Assembly: GCF_026157085.1 (NCBI RefSeq)
Contig: NZ_JANPVN010000001.1
Location: 186,001-250,000 of the forward strand
Length of the DNA stretch: 64,000 nucleotides
Reading direction: 5' to 3'
Source: Sphingomicrobium arenosum
GTDB taxonomy: Bacteria; Pseudomonadota; Alphaproteobacteria; Sphingomonadales; Sphingomonadaceae
A model generated the notes under the pieces. The model did not search any database. It was not told the DNA's origin and was given only the letters and a program-made list of their open reading frames with translations. The position numbers were made by a program, and so were the translations under genes. Below are positions 26,347-34,299 of the stretch, one piece after another; positions within the stretch are counted from its first letter, which is position 1; each line of letters starts with the position of its first letter.

Positions 26347-27728
26347 GCGCGGCGCCAGTGCTCGTCTGGTTTCGCCGCGACCTGAGGCTGTCGGACCAGG
26401 CGGCGCTGGCGGCGGCGGCAAGTGAAGGGCCGGTGGTACCAGTCTTCGTGCTCGACGATGAGACGCCGGGGGACCGCAAGCTGGGCGGCGCCTCACGTTG
26501 GTGGTTGCATCGCAGCCTCGAAGCATTGGGCGCGGCGCTCCAAGAGAAGGGGTCGCGGCTGATACTTAGACGCGGGCGAGTCGATCATGTGTTGCCGCAG
26601 CTGGTCGAGGAACTGGGCGCGGCGCGGGTGCATGCTATCCGGCATTACGAACCGTGGTGGAAGGAGGCCGAGGATCGGATCGCCGATCAGGTCAAACTCT
26701 GCCTGCACGGCGGTAATTATCTCGAACCGCCGGGTGCGGTGACGACGGGATCGGGCGACCCTTACAAAATCTTCACGCCCTTCTGGCGCGCGCTGAAGGA
26801 GCGGATGCCGCCCGATGAGCCGAGCCCGCGACCGCACAAGATCGACGCGCCGGCCCAGTGGCCCGACAGCGATGCGCTCGACGATTGGGCGCTGCTGCCG
26901 ACCCGCCCAAATTGGGCGGGCGCGATGGAGGAGGAATGGGAGCCGGGCGAAGAAGGGGCGCTGAAGCGATTGCGCGCCTTCGAGGACGAGGCGTCGCATT
27001 ACGAGGGGCAGCGCAATTGTCCGTCGGTCGAGGGCACGTCGAAGCTGAGCCCGCACCTGCATTGGGGCGAAATCTCGCCGGCCCGGGTCTATGACCGGGT
27101 CAAGGATGCGGGCGGGTCGGTCGGCACCTTCCTGTCCGAATTGGGCTGGCGCGACTTTTCGCAGAACGTCATCCACCAATTCCCCGACTATCCCGAGAAG
27201 AGCTATCGCGATTACGACGATTTCGAGTGGCGCGATTTTCGCTCCTCGACCGCGCGCGAGGACTTCGAGTCGTGGAAAAAAGGCAAGACCGGCTATCCGA
27301 TCGTGGATGCGGGGATGCGACAATTGTGGGCGCTGGGGTGGATTCACAACCGGGTGCGCATGATCGTCGCCAGCTTCCTCGTGAAGCATCTGTTGATCGA
27401 CTGGCGCGAGGGCGAGCGGTGGTTCTGGGACTGTCTCGTCGATGCCGATTACGGATCGAACGGGACCAACTGGCAGTGGATTTCGGGATCGGGCGTCGAC
27501 AGCAATATGTTCGTGCGCATCATGGCGCCCCTGTCGCAATCGGAGAAATTCGACGCGGGAGACTATATCCGCCATTGGGTGCCCGAACTGGCCGATGTGC
27601 CCGACAAGGCAATTCACGACCCGCACGAGGCGGGATGCGCACCTTCGGACTATCCCGACAAGCTGATAGGCCATAAGGAAGCGCGCGAGCGGGCCCTTGC
27701 GGCCTATCGGGAGATGAAGTCAGGATAG
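26343..27728 (+). CDS. phrB: Deoxyribodipyrimidine photolyase
   Basis: A 461-residue class I cyclobutane pyrimidine dimer photolyase that repairs UV damage with FAD and blue light. The N-terminal alpha/beta antenna domain begins VLVWFRRDLRLSDQAAL. The FAD-binding helical domain has LSPHLHWGEISP (about residue 235), FLSELGWRDFSQNVIHQFP, MRQLWALGWIHNRVRM and DADYGSNGTNWQWISGSGVD (about 365-385), with the conserved Trp residues for electron transfer. Length is normal. The ATG overlaps the previous stop by 4 bases and the next gene begins 3 bases after its stop. Confidence 0.95.
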   Translation: MSAAPVLVWFRRDLRLSDQAALAAAASEGPVVPVFVLDDETPGDRKLGGASRWWLHRSLEALGAALQEKGSRLILRRGRVDHVLPQLVEELGAARVHAIRHYEPWWKEAEDRIADQVKLCLHGGNYLEPPGAVTTGSGDPYKIFTPFWRALKERMPPDEPSPRPHKIDAPAQWPDSDALDDWALLPTRPNWAGAMEEEWEPGEEGALKRLRAFEDEASHYEGQRNCPSVEGTSKLSPHLHWGEISPARVYDRVKDAGGSVGTFLSELGWRDFSQNVIHQFPDYPEKSYRDYDDFEWRDFRSSTAREDFESWKKGKTGYPIVDAGMRQLWALGWIHNRVRMIVASFLVKHLLIDWREGERWFWDCLVDADYGSNGTNWQWISGSGVDSNMFVRIMAPLSQSEKFDAGDYIRHWVPELADVPDKAIHDPHEAGCAPSDYPDKLIGHKEARERALAAYREMKSG

Positions 27729-27731
27729 GGC

Positions 27732-28973
27732 ATGGCGAGCCGGGGCGACCATTTATTCAAGGGCGATCGCGCCTTTGCGACGGGCGAAGGCTGGCTGGCG
27801 CGGCTGATCGCGCCCGCGTTCAAGCCGGTGATCGACCGGCTCGACGAGCGGCTGGCGCGTGGCGGCATCCATGGGACGCTGCCCGACGGGACGCGGCGCG
27901 AGGTCGGATTCAACGCGCCCGGTCATGTCGCGACAGTGCAATTGCACAGCTACATGGCGCTGGTGCGATTGGCGCTTGCGGGCTCGGTCGGCTGGTACAA
28001 GGCGTGGGAGCGGGGCGAATGGAGCTCCCCCGATCCGGTGCCGCTGTGCGCGCTGTTCATGGACAATGCGCTGAGCCTTGGCGACACGGCGCGGGCCAAG
28101 GGCCCGATGCGCTGGCTCAACGCGCTGGCGCATCGGATGCGCGACAATGGGATCGTCAAGGCGCGCGAGAATATCGCCGCCCATTACGATCTCGGCAACG
28201 ACTTTTACGCGCAGTGGCTCGATCAAACGATGAGCTATTCGGCGGCGATGTTCAAGGAGGGCGATAGCCTCGAGGACGCGCAGGAGCGCAAGATCGCCGC
28301 GCTGCTCGACCGGCTCGACCTGAAGGAAGGCGACCGGCTGCTCGAGATCGGTTGCGGTTGGGGCAGCCTGGCCATCGCGGCGGCACGGCGCGGCGCAAGC
28401 GTCGTTGGGCTGACGCTGTCGACCGAACAGAAGGCTTGGGCCGAGGCGAAGATTGCGGCGGCGGGGCTGGCGGACCGGATCGAGATCCGCCTGCAGGACT
28501 ATCGCGAATGCGACGAGGCCTTCGATGCGATCGCCTCGGTCGAAATGGTCGAGGCGGTGGGCGAGCGCTGGTGGCCCGCTTATCTCGATTGCATCCGGCG
28601 CAACCTCAAGCCCGGCGGCAAGGCAGCGCTCCAGTTCATCTCGATCGATCACCGGCTGTTCCCCGCCTATCGTGAGAGCGCCGACTTCATCCAAGCCTAT
28701 ATCTTCCCGGGCGGAATGTTGCTCGACGAGCCGGGTTTCGAGAAGCTGGCGGCCGAGCGCGGATTGGCATGGACCGACCGACACGGCTTCGGGCACGATT
28801 ATGCCGAGACGCTGAGAATTTGGCGTGAGCGCTATGATACGGCGGTGGAGAGCGGAGGGCTCGACGGGTTCTCAGGCCGCTTTCACGACCTGTGGCGCTT
28901 CTACCTTATGTATTGCGAAGGCGGTTTTCGCGGGCGGGGGATCGATGTCGCGCAGGTGACGCTGGAGGGCTAG
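27732..28973 (+). CDS. cfa: Cyclopropane-fatty-acyl-phospholipid synthase family methyltransferase
   Basis: A 413-residue CFA-type enzyme that uses S-adenosylmethionine to add a methylene bridge to unsaturated acyl chains in membrane phospholipids. The N-terminal lipid-binding region is followed by NIAAHYDLGNDFYAQWLDQT and SYSAAMFKEGD, the SAM motif LLEIGCGWGSLAIAAARRG (about residues 200-218), VEMVEAVGERWWPAYL and a C-terminal helical part ending FYLMYCEGGFRGRGIDVAQV. It follows the photolyase by 3 bases. Closely related members make methylated or furan fatty acids, so the exact product is not certain. Its stop overlaps the end of the facing SDR gene by 4 bases. Confidence 0.92.
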   Translation: MASRGDHLFKGDRAFATGEGWLARLIAPAFKPVIDRLDERLARGGIHGTLPDGTRREVGFNAPGHVATVQLHSYMALVRLALAGSVGWYKAWERGEWSSPDPVPLCALFMDNALSLGDTARAKGPMRWLNALAHRMRDNGIVKARENIAAHYDLGNDFYAQWLDQTMSYSAAMFKEGDSLEDAQERKIAALLDRLDLKEGDRLLEIGCGWGSLAIAAARRGASVVGLTLSTEQKAWAEAKIAAAGLADRIEIRLQDYRECDEAFDAIASVEMVEAVGERWWPAYLDCIRRNLKPGGKAALQFISIDHRLFPAYRESADFIQAYIFPGGMLLDEPGFEKLAAERGLAWTDRHGFGHDYAETLRIWRERYDTAVESGGLDGFSGRFHDLWRFYLMYCEGGFRGRGIDVAQVTLEG

Positions 28974-29680
28974 CCCTCGACTCGAAAGGTCTCGCCGGTC
29001 GGCGCGTCGGACGAGAGGCGCTCGATCAGCGCGTCGGCGACGACCTGCGGCTCCTTGACGTCCTCCGGATTTTCGCCGGGGAAGGCGCGTACGCGCATTG
29101 TGGTGCGAGTGGCACCGGGATCCATGACATGGACGCGGATTTTGCCAGGACCTTCATTCTCGTCGGCATAGCTCTTCAGGATCGTGTCGAAGGCGGCCTT
29201 GCTGGCACCATAGGCCCCCCAATAGGCGCGCGGATGGGCGCCGACGGAGGAAGTGACGCCAACGACCTCGGCGCGCTCGGCTTTGACCAGCATGGCGTGA
29301 AAGGCGGCGATGAGCGCCTGGTTGGCGAGCAGGTTGAGGCTCATTACCCGGACGAACTCGTTGCCGTCGATCGCCTGGACGCTGGTCAGCGTGCCGAGCG
29401 TCGCGGCGTTGAGGACGAGGATATCGAGCGCATCCCAGCGGCTGGCGATGGCCTGTCCGAGCTTCCCGATATTGCCATTTTCGAGGAGGTCCATCGGCGC
29501 GATGGTGGCGCTGCCGCCAGCGGAGTGGATGCGCTCTTCGACCTGTTCGAGCGCCGCGGCGTCGCGGGCGACGAGGATGACATGGGCGCCGTTGGCGGCG
29601 AGGGTCTCGGCGATAGCAGCGCCGATGCCGCGGCTCGCGCCGGTGACGAGCGCGGTCTTGTTCTCGAAAGTCCTGGTCAT
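28970..29680 (-). CDS. Short-chain dehydrogenase/reductase (SDR)
   Basis: A 236-residue NAD(P)-dependent classical SDR. Cofactor motif TGASRGIG (about residues 13-20), NAATLG in the NNAG position, and the catalytic YGASK (about residue 152) with an upstream SSVGAHPR serine. The start ATG at 29680 is 6 bases downstream of the purF stop, so it is co-transcribed with purF, a pairing seen in other alphaproteobacteria. The substrate is unknown; the link with purine synthesis is positional. Confidence 0.92.
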   Translation of the reverse strand: MTRTFENKTALVTGASRGIGAAIAETLAANGAHVILVARDAAALEQVEERIHSAGGSATIAPMDLLENGNIGKLGQAIASRWDALDILVLNAATLGTLTSVQAIDGNEFVRVMSLNLLANQALIAAFHAMLVKAERAEVVGVTSSVGAHPRAYWGAYGASKAAFDTILKSYADENEGPGKIRVHVMDPGATRTTMRVRAFPGENPEDVKEPQVVADALIERLSSDAPTGETFRVEG

Positions 29681-29686
29681 GATGTC

Positions 29687-31132
29687 CTAGTCGGCGTCGA
29701 CGAGATCGAGCTGTTCGGGCTCTTCACGGTCGCGATCGGTCAATGAAGTGGGATAGTCGCCCGAGAAACAGGCGTCGCAGCGCTGCGGATGGGCGGCGTC
29801 GCGATGATCGCCCAATGCATTGTAAAGGCCCTCGAGGCTGATGAAGGCGAGGCTGTCGGCGTGGATATGCTTGGCCATCGCCTCGACGTCCATCTGCGCG
29901 GCGAGGAGCTTTTCGCGGCGCGGCGTATCGACGCCGTAGAAGCAGCTGTGGCGGGTCGGCGGGGAGGCGATGCGCATATGGACTTCGGCGGCGCCCGCAT
30001 CGCGCATCATCTGCACGATCTTGAGGCTGGTGGTGCCGCGCACGATGCTGTCGTCGATGAGAACGATACGCTTGCCCTTGATGAGCGCGCTGTTGGCGTT
30101 GTGCTTGAGTTTCACGCCGAGGTGACGAACACCGTCGGACGGCTGGATGAAGGTGCGCCCGACATAGTGCGAGCGGATGATGCCGAGCTCGAACGGAATA
30201 TCGGCGGCCTGGCTGTAGCCGATGGCGGCGGGCACGCCTGAATCGGGGACGGGCACGACGAGGTCGGCTTCGACGGGGGCCTCGCGCGCCAGCTCGGCGC
30301 CGATGGCCTTGCGGGTGTGATAGACCGACGTGCCCTCGATGATGCTGTCGGGGCGCGAGAAATAGACATGTTCAAAGATGCAGGGCCGGGGGCGCTGCTC
30401 CTCGAAGGGGTGGAAGCTCTGCAGACCATCGTCGTTGACGACGATGAGCTCGCCCGGCTCGACGTCGCGGATGTAGTCGGCGCCGATGACGTCGAAGGCG
30501 ACGCTTTCGGAGGCGAAGACATAGGCGTCGTTATACTTGCCCATGACCAGCGGGCGCACGCCAAGTGGATCGCGGCAGGCGATGAGGCCGTCGGGGAGCA
30601 GGCAGACGAGGCTGTAGGCGCCTTCGACCTTCTTCAGCGCTTTCTTCAGGCGCTTGACCGCGGTCGGCTTGGTCGAGGTGGCGACGAGGTGGATGATGAC
30701 CTCGGTGTCGCTCGTGGACTGGAAGATCGAGCCGCGCTCGATGAGCTTGTCGCGGACGGTCAGCGCGTTGGACAGGTTGCCGTTATGCGCCACGGCAAAG
30801 CCGCCGGTGGCGAGGTCGGCGAACAACGGCTGGACGTTCCTGAGCGCGGTCTCGCCGGTGGTCGAATAGCGCACGTGGCCGATGGCGGCCGAGCCCGAGA
30901 GCTTGCGGATGATGTCGTCGCGGTCGAAGTTGCCCGCGACATGGCCCATGGCGCGGTGGGCGTGGAAATTGTGACCATCGTGGCTGACGATGCCGGCGGC
31001 TTCCTGGCCGCGATGCTGGAGTGCGTGGAGCCCGAGCGCGACCACCGAGGAGGCACCATCGGCGCCCCATACGCCAAAGACGCCGCATTCTTCCCGGAGC
31101 TTGTCGTCGTCAAATGGATGCGTCGTCTGCAT
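29687..31132 (-). CDS. purF: Amidophosphoribosyltransferase
   Basis: A 481-residue enzyme for the first committed step of purine synthesis, making phosphoribosylamine from PRPP and glutamine. The ATG at 31132 gives a short propeptide (MQTTHPFDDDKLREE) ending just before the N-terminal nucleophile Cys in CGVFGVWG, as in the processed PurF group. The class II glutaminase domain has RYSTTGE and AHNGNLSNA. The phosphoribosyltransferase domain has the PRPP loop VLIDDSIVRGTT (about 345-357). Cys residues near CFYGVDTPRR and CDACFSGDYP fit the Fe-S-containing Bacillus-like type. Confidence 0.96.
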   Translation of the reverse strand: MQTTHPFDDDKLREECGVFGVWGADGASSVVALGLHALQHRGQEAAGIVSHDGHNFHAHRAMGHVAGNFDRDDIIRKLSGSAAIGHVRYSTTGETALRNVQPLFADLATGGFAVAHNGNLSNALTVRDKLIERGSIFQSTSDTEVIIHLVATSTKPTAVKRLKKALKKVEGAYSLVCLLPDGLIACRDPLGVRPLVMGKYNDAYVFASESVAFDVIGADYIRDVEPGELIVVNDDGLQSFHPFEEQRPRPCIFEHVYFSRPDSIIEGTSVYHTRKAIGAELAREAPVEADLVVPVPDSGVPAAIGYSQAADIPFELGIIRSHYVGRTFIQPSDGVRHLGVKLKHNANSALIKGKRIVLIDDSIVRGTTSLKIVQMMRDAGAAEVHMRIASPPTRHSCFYGVDTPRREKLLAAQMDVEAMAKHIHADSLAFISLEGLYNALGDHRDAAHPQRCDACFSGDYPTSLTDRDREEPEQLDLVDAD

Positions 31133-31263
31133 GGCCCTGCGAATCCTCTCCCGCCCGATGGATTGCCATATAGGAAGCTGCGCGCGCTTTGTCTCCCTCC
31201 TGTCACGATCGGAGCATGAAGGCGTCTCGATCATTGATCCTTTAACGGACAAAGGAGGCGTGA

Positions 31264-31512
31264 ATGGTCAAGGATCATGGCGACAGCATCAAGGACGACA
31301 AGCTTTACGAAGATCTTCGCGAGCAGGGTTATTCCAAGGGCAAGGCGGCGGCGATCGCCAATGCCAAGGCGAACGAAAATATCGATCATGACTCGCGGCC
31401 CTATGAAGAGCGGACGAAGGACGAGCTTTACGATCTTGCGCAGGAACGCGATATCGAGGGGCGGTCGGACATGACCAAGGATGAATTGATCGAGGCATTG
31501 CGCGAGGAGTGA
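31264..31512 (+). CDS. Small Rho_N/SAP-like DUF7218 family protein
   Basis: An 82-residue highly charged protein. The N-terminal half (KLYEDLREQGYSKGKAAAIA) matches the DUF7218-type pattern Y-x-x-L-R-x-x-G-x-S-K-x-K-A-A-x-I-A. The C-terminal half (RTKDELYDLAQERDIEGRSD followed by MTKDELIEAL) is a Rho_N/SAP-like three-helix nucleic-acid-binding unit. Such proteins are abundant and stress-associated in alphaproteobacteria. It has a strong Shine-Dalgarno, AAAGGAGG. It is divergent from purF across 131 bp and precedes a lipoprotein gene by 2 bases. Confidence 0.85.
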   Translation: MVKDHGDSIKDDKLYEDLREQGYSKGKAAAIANAKANENIDHDSRPYEERTKDELYDLAQERDIEGRSDMTKDELIEALREE

Positions 31513-31514
31513 CG

Positions 31515-31943
31515 ATGGGACGGGGGATGATGGTCGCAGGCGCGCTGATGCTGGGTGCCTGTTCGGGCAGCGAGGAAGCGGCGAAGGTCGCCGAGGCGGC
31601 TGTGCCGGCGGGGCTTTATGCCGACGCGGCGGGCACATCGGGCATCTGTGTGGGCGAGGATGGCGCGGCGGCCTTCATTCTCTATGCCGATCAAGGCGCG
31701 GCCAATTGCGCGGGTGAAGGGCGTATCGAAGGCGCCGAGGACAGGCTGGCGCTCGTGCCCCAGGGTGACGAGAACTGTCGCCTGCCGCTGTCCTTCGATG
31801 GCGAGACGCTGGCCTTTGGCGAGGCCCCGGCGGCCTGTGCCTATTATTGCCGCGGCGATGCGACGATCGATGCGCGCGCCTTGACGGCCGGTGGAGACAC
31901 GACCGTCGATCCGGTTGACCCCGCAGGCGAGCCGCTTTGCTGA
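31515..31943 (+). CDS. Hypothetical Cys-containing lipoprotein
   Basis: A 142-residue protein with a short lipoprotein signal (MMVAGALMLGACSGS, lipobox LGAC). The body has six further cysteines, in GICVGEDG, GAANCAGEG, DENCRLPL, AACAYYCRGD and the terminal Cys, suggesting disulfides in the periplasm. It matches a sphingomonad conserved protein pattern (LVPQGDENCRLPL then ACAYYC) without known function. The ATG at 31515 lies 2 bases after the previous stop, with GAGGAG upstream. No domain name can be given. Confidence 0.75.
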   Translation: MGRGMMVAGALMLGACSGSEEAAKVAEAAVPAGLYADAAGTSGICVGEDGAAAFILYADQGAANCAGEGRIEGAEDRLALVPQGDENCRLPLSFDGETLAFGEAPAACAYYCRGDATIDARALTAGGDTTVDPVDPAGEPLC

Positions 31944-31990
31944 GTGTCAGCGACTGATCGCGCCGGATTGGTTGCTCGCCGCAACGTTCA

Positions 31991-32019
31991 TTGACCTTTA
32001 CGGAAGCGTCAACTAGTTT
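31991..32019 (+). promoter_or_regulatory. Promoter and operator of the MerR - acyl-CoA dehydrogenase operon
   Basis: TTGACC (31991-31996), a 17-base spacer and TAGTTT (32014-32019). The spacer and -35 contain TTGAC and GTCAA arms (31991-31995 and 32008-32012), and TTTACGGAAGCGTCAA (31997-32012) resembles the operator of LiuR-type MerR regulators. A start site about 6-7 bases after the -10 falls on or next to the ATG at 32026. Confidence 0.62.
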
Positions 32020-32025
32020 ACCTTC

Positions 32026-32430
32026 ATGTCAGCTAGCCATGCCGATTCTTCTGCCGATACGGGCGCCCGTTATTCGATCGGGCAGATGTGCGAGGAGTTC
32101 GGGGTCACCGCCCGGGCGCTGCGATTCTACGAAGACGAGCGGCTGATCGCTCCGCAGCGGGTCGGCACTCAGCGGCTCTATTCGGAGCGCGACCGAGCGC
32201 GTGTGGCGTGGATCCTGCGTGGCAAGCGCGTGGGCTTCAGCCTCGCGGAAATTGGCGAGCTTCTCGACCTTTACGACCTTGGCGACCAGCGCCGGACCCA
32301 GCGGCAGGTCACGCTCGACCGTTGCCAAGAGCGCATCGAGGCGCTGACCCGTCAGAAAGCCGATATCGACGAAACCATCGAGGAGTTGGAAGGCTTCGTG
32401 CGCCTGCTCCAGGACAATAGCGAGGACTGA
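32026..32430 (+). CDS. MerR family regulator (LiuR-like)
   Basis: A 134-residue MerR-type transcription factor. The winged helix-turn-helix is YSIGQMCEEFGVTARALRFY with EDERLIAPQR (residues 16-45), followed by RLYSERDRARVAWILRGKRV and a long dimerisation helix (ERIEALTRQKADIDETIEEL). It lacks the Cys residues of metal-sensing MerR proteins. It sits directly before an acyl-CoA dehydrogenase gene, and an operator-like site lies in its own promoter, so it probably regulates branched-chain or fatty acid degradation and itself, sensing a CoA ester or similar. No Shine-Dalgarno precedes the ATG; the message may be leaderless. Confidence 0.9.
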   Translation: MSASHADSSADTGARYSIGQMCEEFGVTARALRFYEDERLIAPQRVGTQRLYSERDRARVAWILRGKRVGFSLAEIGELLDLYDLGDQRRTQRQVTLDRCQERIEALTRQKADIDETIEELEGFVRLLQDNSED

Positions 32431-32434
32431 ATAT

Positions 32435-34231
32435 ATGCCCGTCTACGACGCCCCCGTTGCCGACACCAAATATGTGCTCGATCACCTGATTGGGCTGCAG
32501 AATTATTCGAACCTTCCGGGCTTTCAGAATGCCGATGCCGATGTCGTCGAAGCGATCCTGACCGAAGGCGGCAAGTTTGCCGCCGAGGTGATCGCGCCAT
32601 TGAACCGGACGGGCGACGAGGAAGGCTGTACGCGCCACGACGATGGCAGCGTGACGACACCCAAGGGGTTCAAAGAGGCTTTCGACCAGTTTCGTGAAGG
32701 CGGCTGGGGCACGCTCAATTTTCCCGAAGAATATGGTGGGCAGGACCTGCCGCACGTCCTGTCGACGGCGTTCAGCGAATATGTCGTCGCGGCGAATCAG
32801 GCGTTCGAGATGTATAACGGCCTGACGCAGGGCGCGGTCGCGGCGCTGCTGGCGGTCGGGTCGGATGAGCAGAAGGCGACCTATGCGCCCAAGATGGTGT
32901 CGCTCGAATGGACCGGCACGATGAACCTTACCGAGCCACATTGCGGGACCGACCTCGGGCTTATCAAGACCAAGGCCGTGCCGCAGGACGATGGCACCTA
33001 CAAGGTCACCGGCACCAAGATCTTCATCTCGGCCGGCGAGCACGACATGAGCGAGAACATCATCCACATGGTGCTCGCCAAGATGCCGGACAGCCCCGAC
33101 AACGTGAAGGGCATCTCGATGTTCATCGTGCCCAAATATCTCGTAAACGAGGACGGCTCGCTGGGTGAGCGCAACAGCGTCACCTGCGGCTCGATCGAGC
33201 ACAAGATGGGCATTCACGGTAACTCGACCTGCGTCATGAACTATGACGAGGCGACGGGCTACCTGATCGGCGAAAAGGAAAAGGGCCTCGCCGCCATGTT
33301 CATCATGATGAATGCGGCACGTCTTGGCGTCGGCCTGCAGGGCCTCGCGCAAGGCGATGCGGCCTATCAGAATGCGCTGGCCTACGCGAAGGATCGCCGT
33401 CAGGGCCGCGCACTCAAGCCGGAAGGGCGCGATCAGGACGCCAAGGCCGACAGCATCATGGTGCATCCCGACGTGCGCCGCATGCTGATGGACACCAAGA
33501 GCTTCACCGAGGCGGCACGTGCGCTGGTCCTGTGGGGGGCGCTGCAGGTCGATCTCGTCCACCGCGCGCAGACCGAGGAAGAGCGCCAGACGGCGGACGA
33601 CCTGATCAGCCTGCTGACGCCGGTCATCAAGGGCTATCTTACCGACAAGGGCTTCGAGGCGGCGGTGCAGTCGCAGCAGGTCTTCGGCGGGCACGGCTAC
33701 ATCCGCGAATGGGGAGTCGAGCAATATGTTCGCGATGCGCGCATCGCGCAGATCTACGAAGGTACCAACGGGGTTCAGGCGATAGATCTGGTCGGGCGCA
33801 AGCTGGGCCAGAACGGTGGGCGCGCCGTGCGGGCCTATTTCGAGCTGCTTGCCGAGGATATTGCCGCGGCCAAGGCGGCGGGCGATCCTGCCGGCGTGGC
33901 CGAGCCGCTCGAGAAGGCGGTCGGGCATCTGCAGGGCGCGACCATGTGGCTGGCGCAAAACGGGATGGCCGATCCCAATAACGCCGGCGCCGGTGCCTAT
34001 GCCTATATGGAGTTGATGGGCCTCGTGACCCTCGGCTGGATGTGGCTCAAGATGGCGGGCAAGAGCGCCGAGCTGAAGGATCAGGCGGGCGAGGACAAGG
34101 CATTCCACGAGGCCAAGCTGCTGACCGCGCGCTATTATGGCGAGCGTCACCTGCCCGAGGCGAGCGGTCTTCGCCGCAAGGTCGAGGCCGGGGCGGAAAC
34201 GCTCATGAAGATGCCGGTCGAGGCCTTTTAG
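32435..34231 (+). CDS. Acyl-CoA dehydrogenase with C-terminal extension (DmdC-like)
   Basis: A 598-residue flavoprotein of the long acyl-CoA dehydrogenase group that includes 3-methylmercaptopropionyl-CoA dehydrogenase (DmdC) and fatty acyl relatives. FAD/substrate motifs are TMNLTEPHCGTDLGLIKTKA (about 160-180) and KVTGTKIFISAGEHDM. The catalytic Glu lies in IYEGTNGVQAIDLVGRKL (about residue 440), and the C-terminal domain of about 120 residues is typical of the group. It begins 4 bases after the merR stop and is in the same operon. Substrate is uncertain: medium or long fatty acyl-CoA is the default, and DMSP-derived thioester use cannot be shown. Confidence 0.93.
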   Translation: MPVYDAPVADTKYVLDHLIGLQNYSNLPGFQNADADVVEAILTEGGKFAAEVIAPLNRTGDEEGCTRHDDGSVTTPKGFKEAFDQFREGGWGTLNFPEEYGGQDLPHVLSTAFSEYVVAANQAFEMYNGLTQGAVAALLAVGSDEQKATYAPKMVSLEWTGTMNLTEPHCGTDLGLIKTKAVPQDDGTYKVTGTKIFISAGEHDMSENIIHMVLAKMPDSPDNVKGISMFIVPKYLVNEDGSLGERNSVTCGSIEHKMGIHGNSTCVMNYDEATGYLIGEKEKGLAAMFIMMNAARLGVGLQGLAQGDAAYQNALAYAKDRRQGRALKPEGRDQDAKADSIMVHPDVRRMLMDTKSFTEAARALVLWGALQVDLVHRAQTEEERQTADDLISLLTPVIKGYLTDKGFEAAVQSQQVFGGHGYIREWGVEQYVRDARIAQIYEGTNGVQAIDLVGRKLGQNGGRAVRAYFELLAEDIAAAKAAGDPAGVAEPLEKAVGHLQGATMWLAQNGMADPNNAGAGAYAYMELMGLVTLGWMWLKMAGKSAELKDQAGEDKAFHEAKLLTARYYGERHLPEASGLRRKVEAGAETLMKMPVEAF

Positions 34232-34266
34232 GCGCCTCTACAATTTTCCCTCATGGAGGGGTTGGC

Positions 34267-34291
34267 GGGCGGTCGCGTGAAGCGGCCGCCC
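34267..34291. terminator. GC-rich hairpin between convergent genes
   Basis: GGGCGGTCGC and GCGGCCGCCC form a 10-bp stem with one wobble and a 5-base loop, between the acyl-CoA dehydrogenase stop and the end of the facing GGDEF-EAL gene. No T-tract follows on either strand, so intrinsic termination is only possible. Confidence 0.35.
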
Positions 34292-34299
34292 TCGTCGTA

